A DNA stretch of 64,000 nucleotides from Pelagibius sp. (GTDB taxonomy: Bacteria; Pseudomonadota; Alphaproteobacteria; Kiloniellales; Kiloniellaceae). Position numbers and translations under genes: made by a program. This document shows positions 1-12,605 of this stretch, piece by piece (position 1 is the stretch's first letter; each line of letters begins with the position of its first letter). Under the pieces are notes generated by a model. It saw only the letters and a list, made by a program, of their open reading frames with translations. It was not told the DNA's origin and did no database searches. Where the stretch lies: positions 33,171 to 97,170 of the forward strand of contig JANQMC010000002.1 of the NCBI GenBank assembly GCA_028280305.1, in the 5' to 3' direction.

Positions 1-1876
<1,876 letters not shown>

Positions 1877-1878
1877 TC

Positions 1879-3957
1879 ATGCGGCTCATTGGAACCTTCG
1901 CTGCCGTCATTTTGGCCGCCCTGCTTTCAACGTCTGCGGGCAATGTCCTGGCAGCGGGAGGGTCCTTTCTGGACGGCAGTTTTGAGGCGGCCGTTCCCGA
2001 CCAGGCCATTGCCGCCCGCCTGCTGAACAGCAACGCGCCATTACGGCTAAGGCGCCAGGAAACGCCGCTTCCCGACTGGTCGGTGGAAGCTTCCGGGAAG
2101 CCTATAGGCTACCTCGCGTCGACCTGGGAAATCTCCCGCTCCGTCGGATACTCGGGGCGCCCTATCGATATCCTGGTTGCGGTCACGCCCGACGGGCGGA
2201 TCGCCGGCGCGGAACTGATCCGGCACAACGAACCGATCCTCACTCTTGGAATTTCGACCGCCGACATCGCACGCTATGTCGATGGCTTCGCCGGTGTCGA
2301 TCTGACGGAGCTGCATCACGGCAGCGATGCAGAGAGTATTCTGCCGGATGTCATCGCCCGGGCCACCGTTTCCACAGGCGTGATCCGCGACGCCATCCTG
2401 CGCACCGCAAGAAGCGTCATCCTGAGCCGGCGTCTTCAAGGCAGCGGTGCTACGGGGATCGACCGGCAAAGCTTTGCACCGATGACCTGGGCGGGCCTGA
2501 CAGCGGAAAAGGCCGTTGCCGGAACTGAAGCGACGCTGGACCAGGCAAGAGAGGCGCTGGCCGGCGCAAGCACCCCCATACCATCGGGCGGCGGCGTCTT
2601 CATCGACCTTCGGGTCGCGGTGCTTGATCCCCCGACCATCGGCCGCAATCTCCTCGGTCAGCAGGGATACACCCGCGCCATGGCCGCCTTGGGGCCCGAC
2701 GAGGTCGCTCTCTTCGTCGCCTCAACGGGCCTGCAATCCCACCGCGGGACGGCCTGGCGCCGCAGCGGCGTCTTCGACCGGATCGCGCTGCGGCAAGGCA
2801 GCGAGACCTTTTCCTTCCGCACCGAGGACTACAGCCGCATCGACAAGCTTGCTCTGCCGGAAGCGCCGGACTTCAAAGAGATGAGTCTGTTCCGGCTTTC
2901 CACCGAAGTCTTCGACCCGACGGCGCCTTTTACACTGGAAGTCACCGCCGAGCGCGAAACCGCGGCGGGCAGCATCTCCATGGTAACCACGCTGCCCTAC
3001 CTGCTGCCCCCGGGTTTCCGCCAGCAGGCCGCAGACCTGCCGGAGGCCGCGCCGCTGTGGATTTCGGCCTGGCAGCGCAAACGGGCCGAGATTGCCGGGG
3101 TTGGCCTGATGCTCGCCGTCCTGGCGGGCATCCTGTTCTTCCAGGAATCCTTCGTCCGGCGCGCCCGCTTATGGCGCCGGGGCCGCATTGCCTTCCTGAC
3201 GGTTACCCTCATCTGGCTGGGCTGGATCGCCGGCGGTCAGCTCTCTGTCGTCCACGTCTTGGCTTTCCTGCATTCCCTGCTCAGCGGCTTCCGCTGGGAG
3301 ACCTTCCTGATCGAGCCGGTGGTCTTCATCCTCTGGGGCTTCGTCGCTCTCGGCCTGCTGTTCTGGGGGCGCGGCGTTTACTGCGGTTGGCTCTGCCCAT
3401 TCGGCGCACTGCAGGAATTGACCAACGAGATCGCGCAGCGTCTGCGCATCCCCCAGATCGAAGTGCCCTTTGTGATCCACGAGCGGCTCTGGGTCATCAA
3501 ATACACGCTCTTCGTGGCGATCCTCGGCCTGTCCTTCTACTCCATGGAGCAGGCCCTGATCCTGGCCGAGGCGGAACCCTTCAAGACCGCCATGTCGATG
3601 TACTTCCTGCGGGCTTGGCCCTTCGTTGTTTTCGTCGCGCTTATCCTCATCGCGGGACTGTTCATTGAGCGCTTTTACTGCCGTTATCTTTGTCCGCTGG
3701 GGGCCGCCTTGGCGATCCCGGCCAAATTGAAGCTGTTTGACTGGTTGCGCCGCCGGCCCCAGTGCGGACGCGAATGCCGGCTCTGCGACCAGCAGTGCAC
3801 GGTAGGGGCCATCGACCCCATTGGCCGCATAAACCCCAATGAATGCGTGCTCTGCCTGCGCTGCCAGATGATCTTCCACGACGATGCCACCTGTCCGGTG
3901 CTGAAGCGCCGCAGCAGCCGGCGCAAGCAGGCAACCGAAGCCCCGACGCCGGGATAA
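1879..3957 (+). CDS. nirI: NirI, NosR-family membrane flavo/iron-sulfur regulatory protein
   Basis: A 692-residue NosR paralogue. In Paracoccus, NirI is needed for nirS transcription. Visible parts: an N-terminal signal/anchor helix, a periplasmic FMN-binding-type domain (about 70-180), a membrane region beginning near residue 400, two cysteine motifs of CxxxCP type (YCGWLCP near 501 and YCRYLCP near 600), and a C-terminal ferredoxin-like Cys cluster (about 630-675). The covalent-flavin motif, SGAT in the neighbouring NosR, reads ARAT at residues 160-163, so the SG part is gone. The call NirI rather than a second NosR rests on the divergent position next to nirS and the shared box. The alternative is a plain nosR duplication. 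Confidence 0.8.
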   Translation: MRLIGTFAAVILAALLSTSAGNVLAAGGSFLDGSFEAAVPDQAIAARLLNSNAPLRLRRQETPLPDWSVEASGKPIGYLASTWEISRSVGYSGRPIDILVAVTPDGRIAGAELIRHNEPILTLGISTADIARYVDGFAGVDLTELHHGSDAESILPDVIARATVSTGVIRDAILRTARSVILSRRLQGSGATGIDRQSFAPMTWAGLTAEKAVAGTEATLDQAREALAGASTPIPSGGGVFIDLRVAVLDPPTIGRNLLGQQGYTRAMAALGPDEVALFVASTGLQSHRGTAWRRSGVFDRIALRQGSETFSFRTEDYSRIDKLALPEAPDFKEMSLFRLSTEVFDPTAPFTLEVTAERETAAGSISMVTTLPYLLPPGFRQQAADLPEAAPLWISAWQRKRAEIAGVGLMLAVLAGILFFQESFVRRARLWRRGRIAFLTVTLIWLGWIAGGQLSVVHVLAFLHSLLSGFRWETFLIEPVVFILWGFVALGLLFWGRGVYCGWLCPFGALQELTNEIAQRLRIPQIEVPFVIHERLWVIKYTLFVAILGLSFYSMEQALILAEAEPFKTAMSMYFLRAWPFVVFVALILIAGLFIERFYCRYLCPLGAALAIPAKLKLFDWLRRRPQCGRECRLCDQQCTVGAIDPIGRINPNECVLCLRCQMIFHDDATCPVLKRRSSRRKQATEAPTPG

Positions 3958-3963
3958 GAGAGC

Positions 3964-3977
3964 TTGACCATAGTCAA
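3964..3977 (+). promoter_or_regulatory. Perfect Fnr/Dnr-type dyad upstream of nosR
   Basis: TTGAC-CATA-GTCAA is a perfect inverted repeat of the Fnr/Dnr family, centred about 63 bp upstream of the nosR ATG, inside the 76-bp nirI-nosR gap. It suggests that nosRZDFYLX has its own N-oxide/anaerobiosis promoter instead of depending only on readthrough from nirI. Confidence 0.8.
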
Positions 3978-4033
3978 GGTGGACAGGCTCAAAAGCCTGC
4001 AGACTTCATCCTCCGCTATGGAGGAAGCCCCCC

Positions 4034-6229
4034 ATGCGCCTTGGTGCATGCCTGACCGCCCTTTTCGCCCTCGCCGCCGGCTTGTTCGCCGAACCTTCGG
4101 TTGTTTCGGCGCAGGCGGAACTGCCGCGTTTCATTGCCGAACTTGAGGCATCGGCGCTGGTTCCCGGTGCCACCGGGTTCGGGGCGCTGCGCGAAGACAT
4201 TCCCGTCGCCCCGGTCCTGAAAGACGGCGAGACTCTTGCCTGGGCCTTCCTGACGTCGGATTTCGTCGGCACCACCGGCTATTCCGGCAAACCGATCCAT
4301 GTGGTTGCGGCGATCTCGCCGGACGCCGTTCTGACCGGCGTCCAACTGGTCGAACATTCCGAACCCATCGTCCTCATCGGCATTCCGGAAGCCGAGGTCC
4401 GCGAACTCACCGAAAGCTATGCCGGTCTCGATTTGAAGGCGGAAGCGGCGGCGGGCGGCTCTGCCCACGATCTCGACATCATCTCCGGCGCCACCGTCAC
4501 CATTATGGTGATCGACGATTCGGTGGTGCGCGGCGGGCTTAAGGTTGCGCGGACCCTGGGCCTCGGCGGCCTTGCGCCGGAAGCCAGGGGGCCGCAGCGG
4601 GCGCTCGATCCCGAACTGCAGAGCCGCGAAGACTGGACGACCCTGGCCGGTGACGGCTCCCTGCGTAGCCTGGCGATCGACGTCGGCCAGATCAACGCCG
4701 CCTTCGCCGCTTCCGGCGATGACAGGGCCGCGGCCCGCCCCGAGAAAGGCCCCGATACCGACACCTTCATCGACATGAAGGTCGCGCTCGTCAGCGTGCC
4801 CTCCATCGGGCTCAGTCTGCTCGGCGAAGCGGAGTACGCCAATCTGGTCAACTGGCTGCAGGAAGGTGAGCACGCCATTCTGGTCGCTGGGCGCGGACGC
4901 TACTCCTTCAAAGGCTCGGGCTATGTCCGCGGCGGGATATTCGACCGCATCCAACTGATTCAAGGCGATCGTTCGGTGCGCTTCTTCGACCGCCAGCACC
5001 GGCGCCTCGGCGAGGTCGCGGCAGCGGGCGCCCCCTCCTTCGACGAACTGGATCTCTTCAAGATTCCCGCCGATGCCGACTTCGATCCGGCCGCTTCCTG
5101 GCGCCTGCAACTCCTGGCGCAGCGCGCAGTCGGACCGGTAGAGAAGACTTTTCTCACCTTCGATCTCGGCTACCGCCTGCCGGAGCGCTACCTTCTGCCC
5201 CTCGCCCCGGTGGTCGACAGTGCCGGTGAAGAGGCCGCCGCAAAGGCAGCCCTCTGGCAGCGCATCTGGCGCGAGCGCAAGATCGAGATCGCCGGGCTCA
5301 GCATCATGCTGGTGGTCCTCACCGGCCTGTTCTTCTTCCAACGTCAGGCAACGGTCAATGAACGCGGCCTTTTCTGGTTCCGCATGGGCTACCTGACGGT
5401 GACCCTGGTCTTCCTCGGCTGGTACGCCAACGCGCAGCTTTCGGTGGTCAACCTGATGGCTCTGGCCGGGGCGCTCAGGACCAACTTCACCTGGGATGCC
5501 TTCCTGCTCGACCCTCTGGTTTTCATTCTCTGGTTCTCCGTCGCCGCAGCGCTGGTGTTCTGGGGCCGCGGCGCCTACTGCGGCTGGCTCTGCCCCTTCG
5601 GCGCGCTGCAGGAACTGACCAACAAGATCGCGCGAGCCCTTCGCGTCCCGCAGTGGGAACTCCCCTGGGGCCTGCACGAACGGCTCTGGCCGATCAAGTA
5701 CATGCTCTTCTTCGGCCTCTTCGGCATCTCGCTTGCCTCGATCCCGCTGGCGGAAACCTATGCCGAGGTCGAACCCTTCAAGACCGCCATCATCCTGAAG
5801 TTCGCTCGCGAGTGGCCCTTCGTGATCTTCGCCGTTGCCCTGCTGGTCGCCGGACTCTTCATTGAGCGCTTCTACTGCCGCTATCTCTGCGCGCTGGGGG
5901 CGGCGCTGGCGATCCCGGCGAGAATGCGAATGTTCGATTGGCTGAAGCGCTACCACGAGTGCGGGCGCCCCTGCAAAACCTGCGCGAGCGAGTGCCCCGT
6001 TCAGGCCATTCATCCGACCGGCGAAATCAATCCCAACGAATGCGTCAACTGCCTGCACTGCCAGATGCTCTATCAGTCGCAGGAGCGCTGCCCGGTGGTT
6101 GCACGCCAGATGAAGCGCCTTGCCACCGCCGCCGAGCGGATGAAGGCCGCCCCCAAACTTCAGGACGGCAAACTCGCCGCCCCATCTTCCAATGCCCCAG
6201 CCTCTCAGAAGGAGAAAAGCTATGTCTGA
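4034..6229 (+). CDS. nosR: NosR, flavo/iron-sulfur protein for nitrous oxide reductase
   Basis: A 731-residue polytopic protein required for nosZ expression and for electron supply to N2O reductase. It has a signal peptide and a periplasmic FMN-binding domain with an intact flavinylation motif SGAT at 151-154. Several membrane helices follow, then YCGWLCP near 515, YCRYLCA near 614, and a C-terminal pair of ferredoxin-like Cys clusters ending in ERCPV. The ApbE-type flavin transferase expected to load the FMN is encoded seven genes downstream (nosX). The stop codon overlaps the nosZ start by 8 bp. A large antisense open frame covers the whole gene but is a GC-rich shadow. Confidence 0.96.
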   Translation: MRLGACLTALFALAAGLFAEPSVVSAQAELPRFIAELEASALVPGATGFGALREDIPVAPVLKDGETLAWAFLTSDFVGTTGYSGKPIHVVAAISPDAVLTGVQLVEHSEPIVLIGIPEAEVRELTESYAGLDLKAEAAAGGSAHDLDIISGATVTIMVIDDSVVRGGLKVARTLGLGGLAPEARGPQRALDPELQSREDWTTLAGDGSLRSLAIDVGQINAAFAASGDDRAAARPEKGPDTDTFIDMKVALVSVPSIGLSLLGEAEYANLVNWLQEGEHAILVAGRGRYSFKGSGYVRGGIFDRIQLIQGDRSVRFFDRQHRRLGEVAAAGAPSFDELDLFKIPADADFDPAASWRLQLLAQRAVGPVEKTFLTFDLGYRLPERYLLPLAPVVDSAGEEAAAKAALWQRIWRERKIEIAGLSIMLVVLTGLFFFQRQATVNERGLFWFRMGYLTVTLVFLGWYANAQLSVVNLMALAGALRTNFTWDAFLLDPLVFILWFSVAAALVFWGRGAYCGWLCPFGALQELTNKIARALRVPQWELPWGLHERLWPIKYMLFFGLFGISLASIPLAETYAEVEPFKTAIILKFAREWPFVIFAVALLVAGLFIERFYCRYLCALGAALAIPARMRMFDWLKRYHECGRPCKTCASECPVQAIHPTGEINPNECVNCLHCQMLYQSQERCPVVARQMKRLATAAERMKAAPKLQDGKLAAPSSNAPASQKEKSYV

Positions 6230-8153
6230 TAAGTCCAATCCCCAGGCCAACCCCTCGGCCAATCACTGGGCCATCACCCGGCGCGATCTCCTTGGAGCCT
6301 CGGCCGGCGGCGCCCTCCTGGCTTCAGCGACCGCGGGCGGCTCGGTTCTTACCGCCAGCCGCCCAGCCCAGGCCGCCAGCGGCGCCTTCGCCCTGGAACC
6401 GGGCGAACTCGATGAATACTACGGCTTCTGGTCCTCCGGCCAATCCGGCGAGATGCGTATCCTCGGCGTGCCGTCGATGCGCGAGCTGATGCGGGTGCCG
6501 GTCTTCAACCGCTGCTCGGCAACCGGCTGGGGCCAGACCAACGAGTCCCTGAAGGTCCTGACCGAGGGGCTGCTGCCGGAGACCAAGACCTATCTCAAGG
6601 CCCAGGGCAAGGTCACCTACGACAACGGCGACCTGCATCACCCGCACATGTCCTTCACCGACGGCACCTACGACGGCCGCTACATCTTCATGAACGACAA
6701 GGCCAACACCCGGGTCGCCCGGGTGCGCTGCGATGTCATGAAATGCGACAAGATCATCGAGATTCCCAACGCCAAGGACATTCATGGCCTGCGCCCGCAG
6801 AAGTTCCCGCGCACCGGCTATGTCTTCGCCAACGGCGAGCACGAGGCGCCGCTGATCAACGACGGCATGATCCTCGACAAGCCCGAGGAGTACGTGAACA
6901 TCTTCAGCGCCATCGACGGCGATGAAATGAAGGTCGCCTGGCAGGTGATCGTCAGCGGCAACCTCGATAACTGCGACGCCGACTATCAGGGCAAATACGC
7001 CTTTTCGACCAGCTACAACTCGGAAATGGGCATGAATCTGGCCGAGATGACAGCCAGCGAAACCGACCATGTGGTGATCTTCAACATCAAGCGCATCGAA
7101 GAAGGCGTGAAAGCCGGTGATGTTCAAATGCTGCACGGCGTACCGGTGCTCGACGGGCGCAAGGGGTCGAAGTACACCCGCTATGTGCCGATCCCCAACA
7201 GCCCGCATGGCTGCAACACGGCGCCGGACAAGCGCCACGTGGTGATCAACGGCAAGCTGTCGCCCACCGTCTCGGTCATTGACGTGACCAAGGTCGACGC
7301 CCTCTTTGAGGAAGATGCCGATCCGCGCTCCTGCATCGTGGCCGAGCCGCAACTGGGTCTCGGCCCCCTGCACACCGCCTTCGACGGCAAGGGCAATGCC
7401 TTCACCACCCTGTTCCTCGACAGCCAGGTGGTGAAATGGAACATCGACAAGGCGATCCAGGCCTACGCCGGCAGTGACGTCGACCCGATCATTTCAAAAG
7501 TCGATGTCCACTACCAGCCCGGCCACAACTCGACCTCCATGGGCGAAACGGCGGAGGCCGACGGCAAGTGGCTGATTTCGATGAACAAGTTCTCCAAGGA
7601 CCGTTTCCTGAACGTCGGCCCGCTGAAGCCGGAGAACGAGCAGCTTATCGACATCTCCAGCGATGAAATGAAGGTCGTCCACGACGGCCCGACCTTCGCC
7701 GAACCCCATGACAGCGTGCTGGTGCATCGCTCCAAGCTGAATCCGGAAATTGTCTGGAAGCGCGATGACCCCATGTTCGCCGACGCGGTCAAACAGGCCG
7801 AAGCCGATGGCGTCAACCTGGAGGACGGCGCTGAGGAACCGATCCGCGACGGCAACAAGGTACGGGTCTACATGACCTCTGTCGCCCCCGTCTTCAGCAT
7901 GGAGAAGTTCACGGTGAAGCAGGGCGACGAGGTGACGATCTACGTCACCAACCTGGACGACATCGACGATCTGACCCATGGCTTCTGTCTGTCAAATTTC
8001 GGCGTCGCCATGGAGGTGGGACCGCTGGCAACGGCCTCGGTAACCTTCGTCGCCGAACGCCCTGGGGTCCATTGGTACTACTGTCAGTGGTTCTGTCACG
8101 CACTCCATATGGAGATGCGCGGCCGCATGCTGGTCGAGCCGAGGGGGGTCTGA
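6222..8153 (+). CDS. nosZ: Nitrous oxide reductase NosZ (Tat-exported, clade I type)
   Basis: The terminal denitrification enzyme, reducing N2O to N2 in the periplasm; 643 residues. The N terminus carries a Tat signal with RRDLLG from residue 20. The seven-bladed propeller contains the His-rich CuZ ligands, for example [12 protein letters not shown]. The C-terminal cupredoxin domain has the full CuA motif, Cys621, Cys625, His629 and Met632 in CxxxCHxxHMEM. I chose the ATG at 6222, seven bases after a good Shine-Dalgarno (GAAGGAG), over the upstream in-frame ATG at 6192, because the Tat motif is then at the usual distance. The start lies inside the last codons of nosR. Confidence 0.98.
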   Translation: MSDKSNPQANPSANHWAITRRDLLGASAGGALLASATAGGSVLTASRPAQAASGAFALEPGELDEYYGFWSSGQSGEMRILGVPSMRELMRVPVFNRCSATGWGQTNESLKVLTEGLLPETKTYLKAQGKVTYDNGDLHHPHMSFTDGTYDGRYIFMNDKANTRVARVRCDVMKCDKIIEIPNAKDIHGLRPQKFPRTGYVFANGEHEAPLINDGMILDKPEEYVNIFSAIDGDEMKVAWQVIVSGNLDNCDADYQGKYAFSTSYNSEMGMNLAEMTASETDHVVIFNIKRIEEGVKAGDVQMLHGVPVLDGRKGSKYTRYVPIPNSPHGCNTAPDKRHVVINGKLSPTVSVIDVTKVDALFEEDADPRSCIVAEPQLGLGPLHTAFDGKGNAFTTLFLDSQVVKWNIDKAIQAYAGSDVDPIISKVDVHYQPGHNSTSMGETAEADGKWLISMNKFSKDRFLNVGPLKPENEQLIDISSDEMKVVHDGPTFAEPHDSVLVHRSKLNPEIVWKRDDPMFADAVKQAEADGVNLEDGAEEPIRDGNKVRVYMTSVAPVFSMEKFTVKQGDEVTIYVTNLDDIDDLTHGFCLSNFGVAMEVGPLATASVTFVAERPGVHWYYCQWFCHALHMEMRGRMLVEPRGV

Positions 8154-8157
8154 CCGC

Positions 8158-9423
8158 ATGCTGCGCCTCGGGCTCATACTCGCCATTCTGCTGATGCCCG
8201 CCGCCGCCGCGGCGGTGCAGCGGGACGTGCCGGCTGAGCCCGGGGCCCTGGCGGCCGCGGTTCGGGAGGCGGCGTCGGGGGATGTCCTGCATCTCGCACC
8301 GGGCCGTCACCAGGGGGCCATCGTGATCGAGAAGCGACTGACGCTGGATGGTGGCGGCGCCGCGACCATCGACGGCGGGGGCGAAGGCAGCGTCATCACC
8401 GTCGCCGCCCCGGATGTTGTCCTGCGCGGCCTGACCATCGTCGGCTCGGGCTCCTCTCATGAGACCATCGATGCAGGAGTCTCTCTCGGCAAGAAGGCCC
8501 GGAATGCCGTGGTCGAGGGCAACAGACTGCTGGGCAACCTCTACGGTGTCGACATCCACGGCGCCCGCGACGCCAGGGTTGCCGGGAACGTCATCGACGG
8601 CCGCCGCGACCACCGAGTGAACCAGCGGGGCAACGGCGTTTACGTCTGGAATGCGCCGGGCGCCGTGGTCGAAAGCAACGACATCCGCTGGGGCCGGGAC
8701 GGCATCTTCGTCAACACATCGCGGAAGAATGTATTTCGGAACAACCGTTTCCGCGAACTGCGTTTCGCGGTGCATTACATGTATGCCGACGACAGCGAAG
8801 TTTCCGGCAACCTCTCGGTCGGCAACGATCTGGGCTACGCCGTCATGTTTTCCAAGCGCCTGCGCGTCACCGGCAACATCTCTCTCGACGACCGCGAACA
8901 TGGCATCATGCTGAATTATGCCAATAGTTCCTTGGTCTCCGGCAACCTGGTGCGCGGCGGCGAGAATCGCTGCGCCTTCCTTTACAACGCCCATAAGAAC
9001 CGCATCGAAGGCAACCGCTTCGAGCGCTGCAGGATCGGTATTCACTTCACCGCGGGCTCGGAGCGCAATGCCCTGACCGATAACGCCTTCATTGGCAACC
9101 GCACCCAGGTGAAGTATGTCGGCTCGCGCTGGCTGGAGTGGTCGGATGACGGTCGCGGCAACCATTGGAGCGACCTGGCCGCCTACGACGTCGACGGTGA
9201 CGGCATCGCCGATGCGCCCTATCGGCCGAACGATCACATGGACCATATTCTCTGGACGCAGCCGGCGGCCAAACTGCTGCTCGGCGCCCCCGCGGTGCAG
9301 CTTGTGCGCTGGGCCCAATCCGCTTTCCCAGCCCTGCTGCCCGGTGGCGTGATCGACAGCAGCCCGCTGATGCGGCCGGTCGAGATCCCGGTTCCGGATT
9401 GGGAGGCCGAAAATGACCGATAA
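8158..9423 (+). CDS. nosD: NosD, periplasmic copper-site maturation protein
   Basis: A 421-residue periplasmic protein with a cleavable signal peptide (MLRLGLILAILLMPAAAAA) followed by many short right-handed beta-helix repeats of the CASH/NosD type (recurring N-G-N-x-hydrophobic turns between about 60 and 330). With the NosFY ABC transporter it matures the CuZ cluster of NosZ. It starts 4 bp after the nosZ stop and overlaps nosF by 11 bp. Confidence 0.95.
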   Translation: MLRLGLILAILLMPAAAAAVQRDVPAEPGALAAAVREAASGDVLHLAPGRHQGAIVIEKRLTLDGGGAATIDGGGEGSVITVAAPDVVLRGLTIVGSGSSHETIDAGVSLGKKARNAVVEGNRLLGNLYGVDIHGARDARVAGNVIDGRRDHRVNQRGNGVYVWNAPGAVVESNDIRWGRDGIFVNTSRKNVFRNNRFRELRFAVHYMYADDSEVSGNLSVGNDLGYAVMFSKRLRVTGNISLDDREHGIMLNYANSSLVSGNLVRGGENRCAFLYNAHKNRIEGNRFERCRIGIHFTAGSERNALTDNAFIGNRTQVKYVGSRWLEWSDDGRGNHWSDLAAYDVDGDGIADAPYRPNDHMDHILWTQPAAKLLLGAPAVQLVRWAQSAFPALLPGGVIDSSPLMRPVEIPVPDWEAENDR

Positions 9424-10315
9424 TCCCGCGCTCACCCTCAATGGCGTCACCAAACGCTATGGCAAGACCGAAACCCTGAAGGGCATCGACCTCACCGTGA
9501 AGCTGGGTGAGCGCGTCGCCCTGCTGGGTCACAACGGCGCCGGCAAAACGACCCTGATGAAACTGGTGTTGGGCCTGACGGGGCTGACCGCCGGAAGCAT
9601 TGCCTTGGACGGCGCAGAGCCGGGCTCGGCGGCGGCACGCAAGGCCTCCGCCTATCTGCCCGAAGCCGTCGCCTTTCACAAACTGCTGAGCGGCCGCGAG
9701 CAACTGCGTCTTTTCGCCCGTCTGGCCGGAGAATCGCCAAGCTGCGTCGAGCCGCTGCTGGAACGGGTCGGCCTCGGCGAAGCGGCCGGGCGGCGCATCG
9801 GCACTTGGTCGAAGGGCATGCGCCAGCGGCTCGGCCTCGCCCAGGTCCTGCTGGGATCGCCGCGCGTCGCCCTGCTCGACGAGCCGACCAGCGGACTCGA
9901 CCCAATCTCGCGTCATGACCTCTATGCCATCATCGACGAGATTGCGGCCCGCGGGGCGGCGGTATTGATCGCCTCTCACACGCTGACCGAGGTTGAGGCG
10001 CGGACCGACCGCATCGCCATCCTGCGCCAGGGTCAGCTGGTCGCCGACGACACGCTGGACCGGCTGAGAGCCAAGGCCGGCCTGCCGATCCGCTTGCGGC
10101 TGACCGCGCGGCAGGACGGCGCCGCGGAAATCCAGACCCGCCTTGGCGGCCTGCGGGTGAACGGCACCGCTGTCGAGCTTCACTGCCGGCCGGAAGAAAA
10201 GATGAACCAGTTGGCGAGGATCGCCGGGCTGGGCGGATTGGTGGCTGATGTCGAGATGGCACCGCCGAGCCTGGAAGATCTTTATCGCCATTACTCCGGG
10301 GAGGATCGCCGATGA
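9413..10315 (+). CDS. nosF: NosF, ABC transporter ATPase for NosZ maturation
   Basis: A 300-residue cytoplasmic ATPase. Walker A is GHNGAGKT (39-46), the signature region reads WSKGMRQRL as is usual in NosF, and Walker B is LLDEPTSGLD. With NosY and NosD it forms the transporter that supplies sulfur and/or assembles the CuZ site of NosZ. The start overlaps the end of nosD and the stop overlaps the nosY start, so translation is probably coupled. Confidence 0.95.
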   Translation: MTDNPALTLNGVTKRYGKTETLKGIDLTVKLGERVALLGHNGAGKTTLMKLVLGLTGLTAGSIALDGAEPGSAAARKASAYLPEAVAFHKLLSGREQLRLFARLAGESPSCVEPLLERVGLGEAAGRRIGTWSKGMRQRLGLAQVLLGSPRVALLDEPTSGLDPISRHDLYAIIDEIAARGAAVLIASHTLTEVEARTDRIAILRQGQLVADDTLDRLRAKAGLPIRLRLTARQDGAAEIQTRLGGLRVNGTAVELHCRPEEKMNQLARIAGLGGLVADVEMAPPSLEDLYRHYSGEDRR

Positions 10316-11136
10316 TATCGCGCAGTCTGGCCGTGGCCGCCGCCGAGTTCGCCATCGCCCGGCGTAACCGCTGGGTCTTCATGGCAACCGGAATCATGAT
10401 CCTTTTCGCCCTGGCGCTCACCTTTGCCGGGGCCGCGCCGACCGGCTCGCTCGGCGTCGATCTGCTCACCGTTTCCGTCGCCTCGATGACCACCCTCTCG
10501 GTCTACCTGACGCCGCTTCTGGCGCTCTTGATGGCCTTTGACGCCATTGCCGGCGAAGCGGAGCGTGGCGGGCTGGCGCTGCTGCTGACCTATCCGGTTT
10601 CGCGAGGAGAGCTTCTGCTCGGCAAGTTCGCCGCGCAGCTCGGCGTTCTGGCCTTCGCGGTGACGATCGGTTTCGGCGCGGCGGGCGCCGCGGCGGCACT
10701 TGCCGGTGGGGCCGGTGCCGAGAGCCTGATGGCGCTCGCGCGCCTGATCGGCACCTCGATCCTGCTCGGCGCCGCCTTCATCGCCCTCGGCTATGCCCTC
10801 TCCGCCCTGGCCGGCAGCAGCACCGGCGCGGCGGGACTGGCCGCCGGCCTCTGGCTGGTCTTTGTCGTCCTCTATGATCTCGGTCTGCTGGGCGCCGTGG
10901 TCTTCGATGATGGCGGCAGCTTTACCCGCACGGTTTTTCCCTGGCTGCTGACCATCAACCCTGCCGATGCCTTTCGGCTGTGGAATGTCGCCGCCGCCGA
11001 AGGGGTGGCACTGGCGACCGGTATGACCGGCGCGGCGAGCGCTCTGCCTGCCTGGGCAGCCCCCACCGCGCTCATCCTCTGGCCGCTGGCAGCACTCGGC
11101 GTCGCGCGGATCACCTTTGGAAGGATCGAACCATGA
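10312..11136 (+). CDS. nosY: NosY, ABC-2 type permease for NosZ maturation
   Basis: A 274-residue integral membrane protein with about six hydrophobic helices, the partner of NosF. The motif GEAERGGLALLLTYP near residues 80-95 is typical of NosY/ABC-2 permeases. ATGA overlaps join it to nosF upstream and nosL downstream. Confidence 0.94.
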   Translation: MISRSLAVAAAEFAIARRNRWVFMATGIMILFALALTFAGAAPTGSLGVDLLTVSVASMTTLSVYLTPLLALLMAFDAIAGEAERGGLALLLTYPVSRGELLLGKFAAQLGVLAFAVTIGFGAAGAAAALAGGAGAESLMALARLIGTSILLGAAFIALGYALSALAGSSTGAAGLAAGLWLVFVVLYDLGLLGAVVFDDGGSFTRTVFPWLLTINPADAFRLWNVAAAEGVALATGMTGAASALPAWAAPTALILWPLAALGVARITFGRIEP

Positions 11137-11645
11137 AACGCGCCCTGCTTAGCCTGCTGCTTCTGGCGGCCTGCAACGACGAGGTCGCGGTGGCGCCGGA
11201 TCCGGTTCCGCTCACCGACACCGCTCTCAGCTATTTCTGTCAGATGTGGATCGCCGATCACGGCGGCCCGAAAGCGCAGATCCATCTGGAGGGCTTTGAT
11301 CAGCCGATCTTCTTCGCCCAGGTGCGCGACGCTCTCGCCTATCTGCGCAGTCCCGAGCGCGATGCACCGGTTACCGCCGTCTATGTCAGCGACATGGCGC
11401 AGGCCGTAAGCTGGGAGGAACCCGGCCCCGGCAACTGGGTCGACGCCGAGACTGCGGCTTTCGTTGTCGGCGCCGATGTCACCGGCGGTATGGGCGCGCC
11501 GGAAGTCGCGCCCTTCGGTTCCACGATCGCCGCCGAGGCCTTCGCAGCCCGTCATGGCGGCAGCGTCATGGCCTTGGAGGAAATTCCGTCCGAAGCCGTT
11601 CTGGGCGCCGTCGACTTCGACCTGCCGGGGGAGGAGAAGCAATGA
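11133..11645 (+). CDS. nosL: NosL, copper-chaperone lipoprotein
   Basis: A 170-residue periplasmic lipoprotein. The signal ends in a lipobox LLAAC (Cys14). The motif CQMW near residue 36 and a later Met/Asp-rich region match NosL, a Cu(I) chaperone for NosZ. I start it at the ATG that overlaps the nosY stop (ATGA), not at the earlier in-frame start inside nosY, because only this start places the lipobox at the N terminus. Confidence 0.94.
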   Translation: MKRALLSLLLLAACNDEVAVAPDPVPLTDTALSYFCQMWIADHGGPKAQIHLEGFDQPIFFAQVRDALAYLRSPERDAPVTAVYVSDMAQAVSWEEPGPGNWVDAETAAFVVGADVTGGMGAPEVAPFGSTIAAEAFAARHGGSVMALEEIPSEAVLGAVDFDLPGEEKQ

Positions 11646-12577
11646 AGAACGGGCTGAACCGGCGGCGTTTCCTCACCATATCCGCCGCTGCGGCGGCTCT
11701 GCCGGGATCGGCCTGGGCTCAGCCCCCGGTGGCGCGGTGGCGCGGGCAGGCGCTCGGCGCCGCTGCTTCCATGACCCTGGTTGGTATGACCGACCGGGCC
11801 GCCCATGAAACCTTTGCCGCGGTCGAGGCCGAAGTGAGCCGCCTGGAGCGGATCTTCAGCCTCTATCGCCCGGGCTCCGCCGTGAGCCGTCTGAACGAGA
11901 CCGGAAGGCTCGCCTCCCCGCCCGCCGAAATGCTGGAACTGCTCGGCCTTTCGCAAAGCCTTCACCAAGCGACCGGCGGAGCCTTCGACCCAACGATCCA
12001 GCCGCTTTGGCAGGTGCACGCCCTTTGCGCCGCAAGAGGAGACGTTCCCGAGGCAGCAACACTCGCCGAGGCCCGGTCACGCTGCGGCTGGAACCGGCTG
12101 CATTATGACGCCGCAGAGGTTTCTTTCTCCCGCAAGGGCATGGCCCTGACCTTCAACGGTATCGCCCAGGGCTTCATCGCCGACCGGGTCGCGGCACTGT
12201 TGCGCCGCCGCGGGCTGCGCGACCTGCTGATCGACATGGGTGAGATCGCAGCGCTCGGCAGGCGCCCGGACGGCGGACCCTGGCGTGCCGGTATCGCCAC
12301 GCCGGAAGGCGAAATCGTACGGCAGGTGCAGCTTGCCGAACGCGCTCTGGCCACCTCGGCGCCGCTGGGCACCCTGCTGGATCCCGCCGGCCGGGTCGGC
12401 CACATCCTCGATCCGCGCAGCGGCGAGCCCGGCGGACAATGGCGCCTGGTGTCGCTTGCGGCGGAGCGCGCCGCCCTGGCCGACGGCCTTTCCACCGCTT
12501 TTTGCCTGATGGACCGTCCGGCCATCACGGCTGCGCTCGCCCGGTATCCGGATGTCAGCCTCGAAGCTCTTCTATGA
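11642..12577 (+). CDS. nosX: NosX/ApbE, FMN transferase that flavinylates NosR
   Basis: A 311-residue ApbE-family protein with a Tat-like signal (RRRFLT at residues 8-13). Family hallmarks are visible: FNGIAQGF in the middle, LIDMGE near residue 200 and [10 protein letters not shown] near 260. ApbE enzymes transfer FMN from FAD to a Thr in the target; the obvious target is Thr154 of NosR in the same operon. It starts in an ATGA overlap with nosL. Confidence 0.93.
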   Translation: MKNGLNRRRFLTISAAAAALPGSAWAQPPVARWRGQALGAAASMTLVGMTDRAAHETFAAVEAEVSRLERIFSLYRPGSAVSRLNETGRLASPPAEMLELLGLSQSLHQATGGAFDPTIQPLWQVHALCAARGDVPEAATLAEARSRCGWNRLHYDAAEVSFSRKGMALTFNGIAQGFIADRVAALLRRRGLRDLLIDMGEIAALGRRPDGGPWRAGIATPEGEIVRQVQLAERALATSAPLGTLLDPAGRVGHILDPRSGEPGGQWRLVSLAAERAALADGLSTAFCLMDRPAITAALARYPDVSLEALL

Positions 12578-12605
12578 CCAAAACAACCCAAAAGGGGGAA
12601 ACAGT

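Noticed and set aside
5868..5890. CxxxCA instead of CxxxCP in the second cysteine motif of NosR as a defect
   Set aside because: The cysteines themselves are present and the proline is not a ligand; I do not regard it as evidence of loss of function.
4016..6262. 748-codon antisense frame over nosR
   Set aside because: Its peptide is Gly/Ala/Arg-rich with no family features and it mirrors a well-supported gene; typical of GC-rich DNA.
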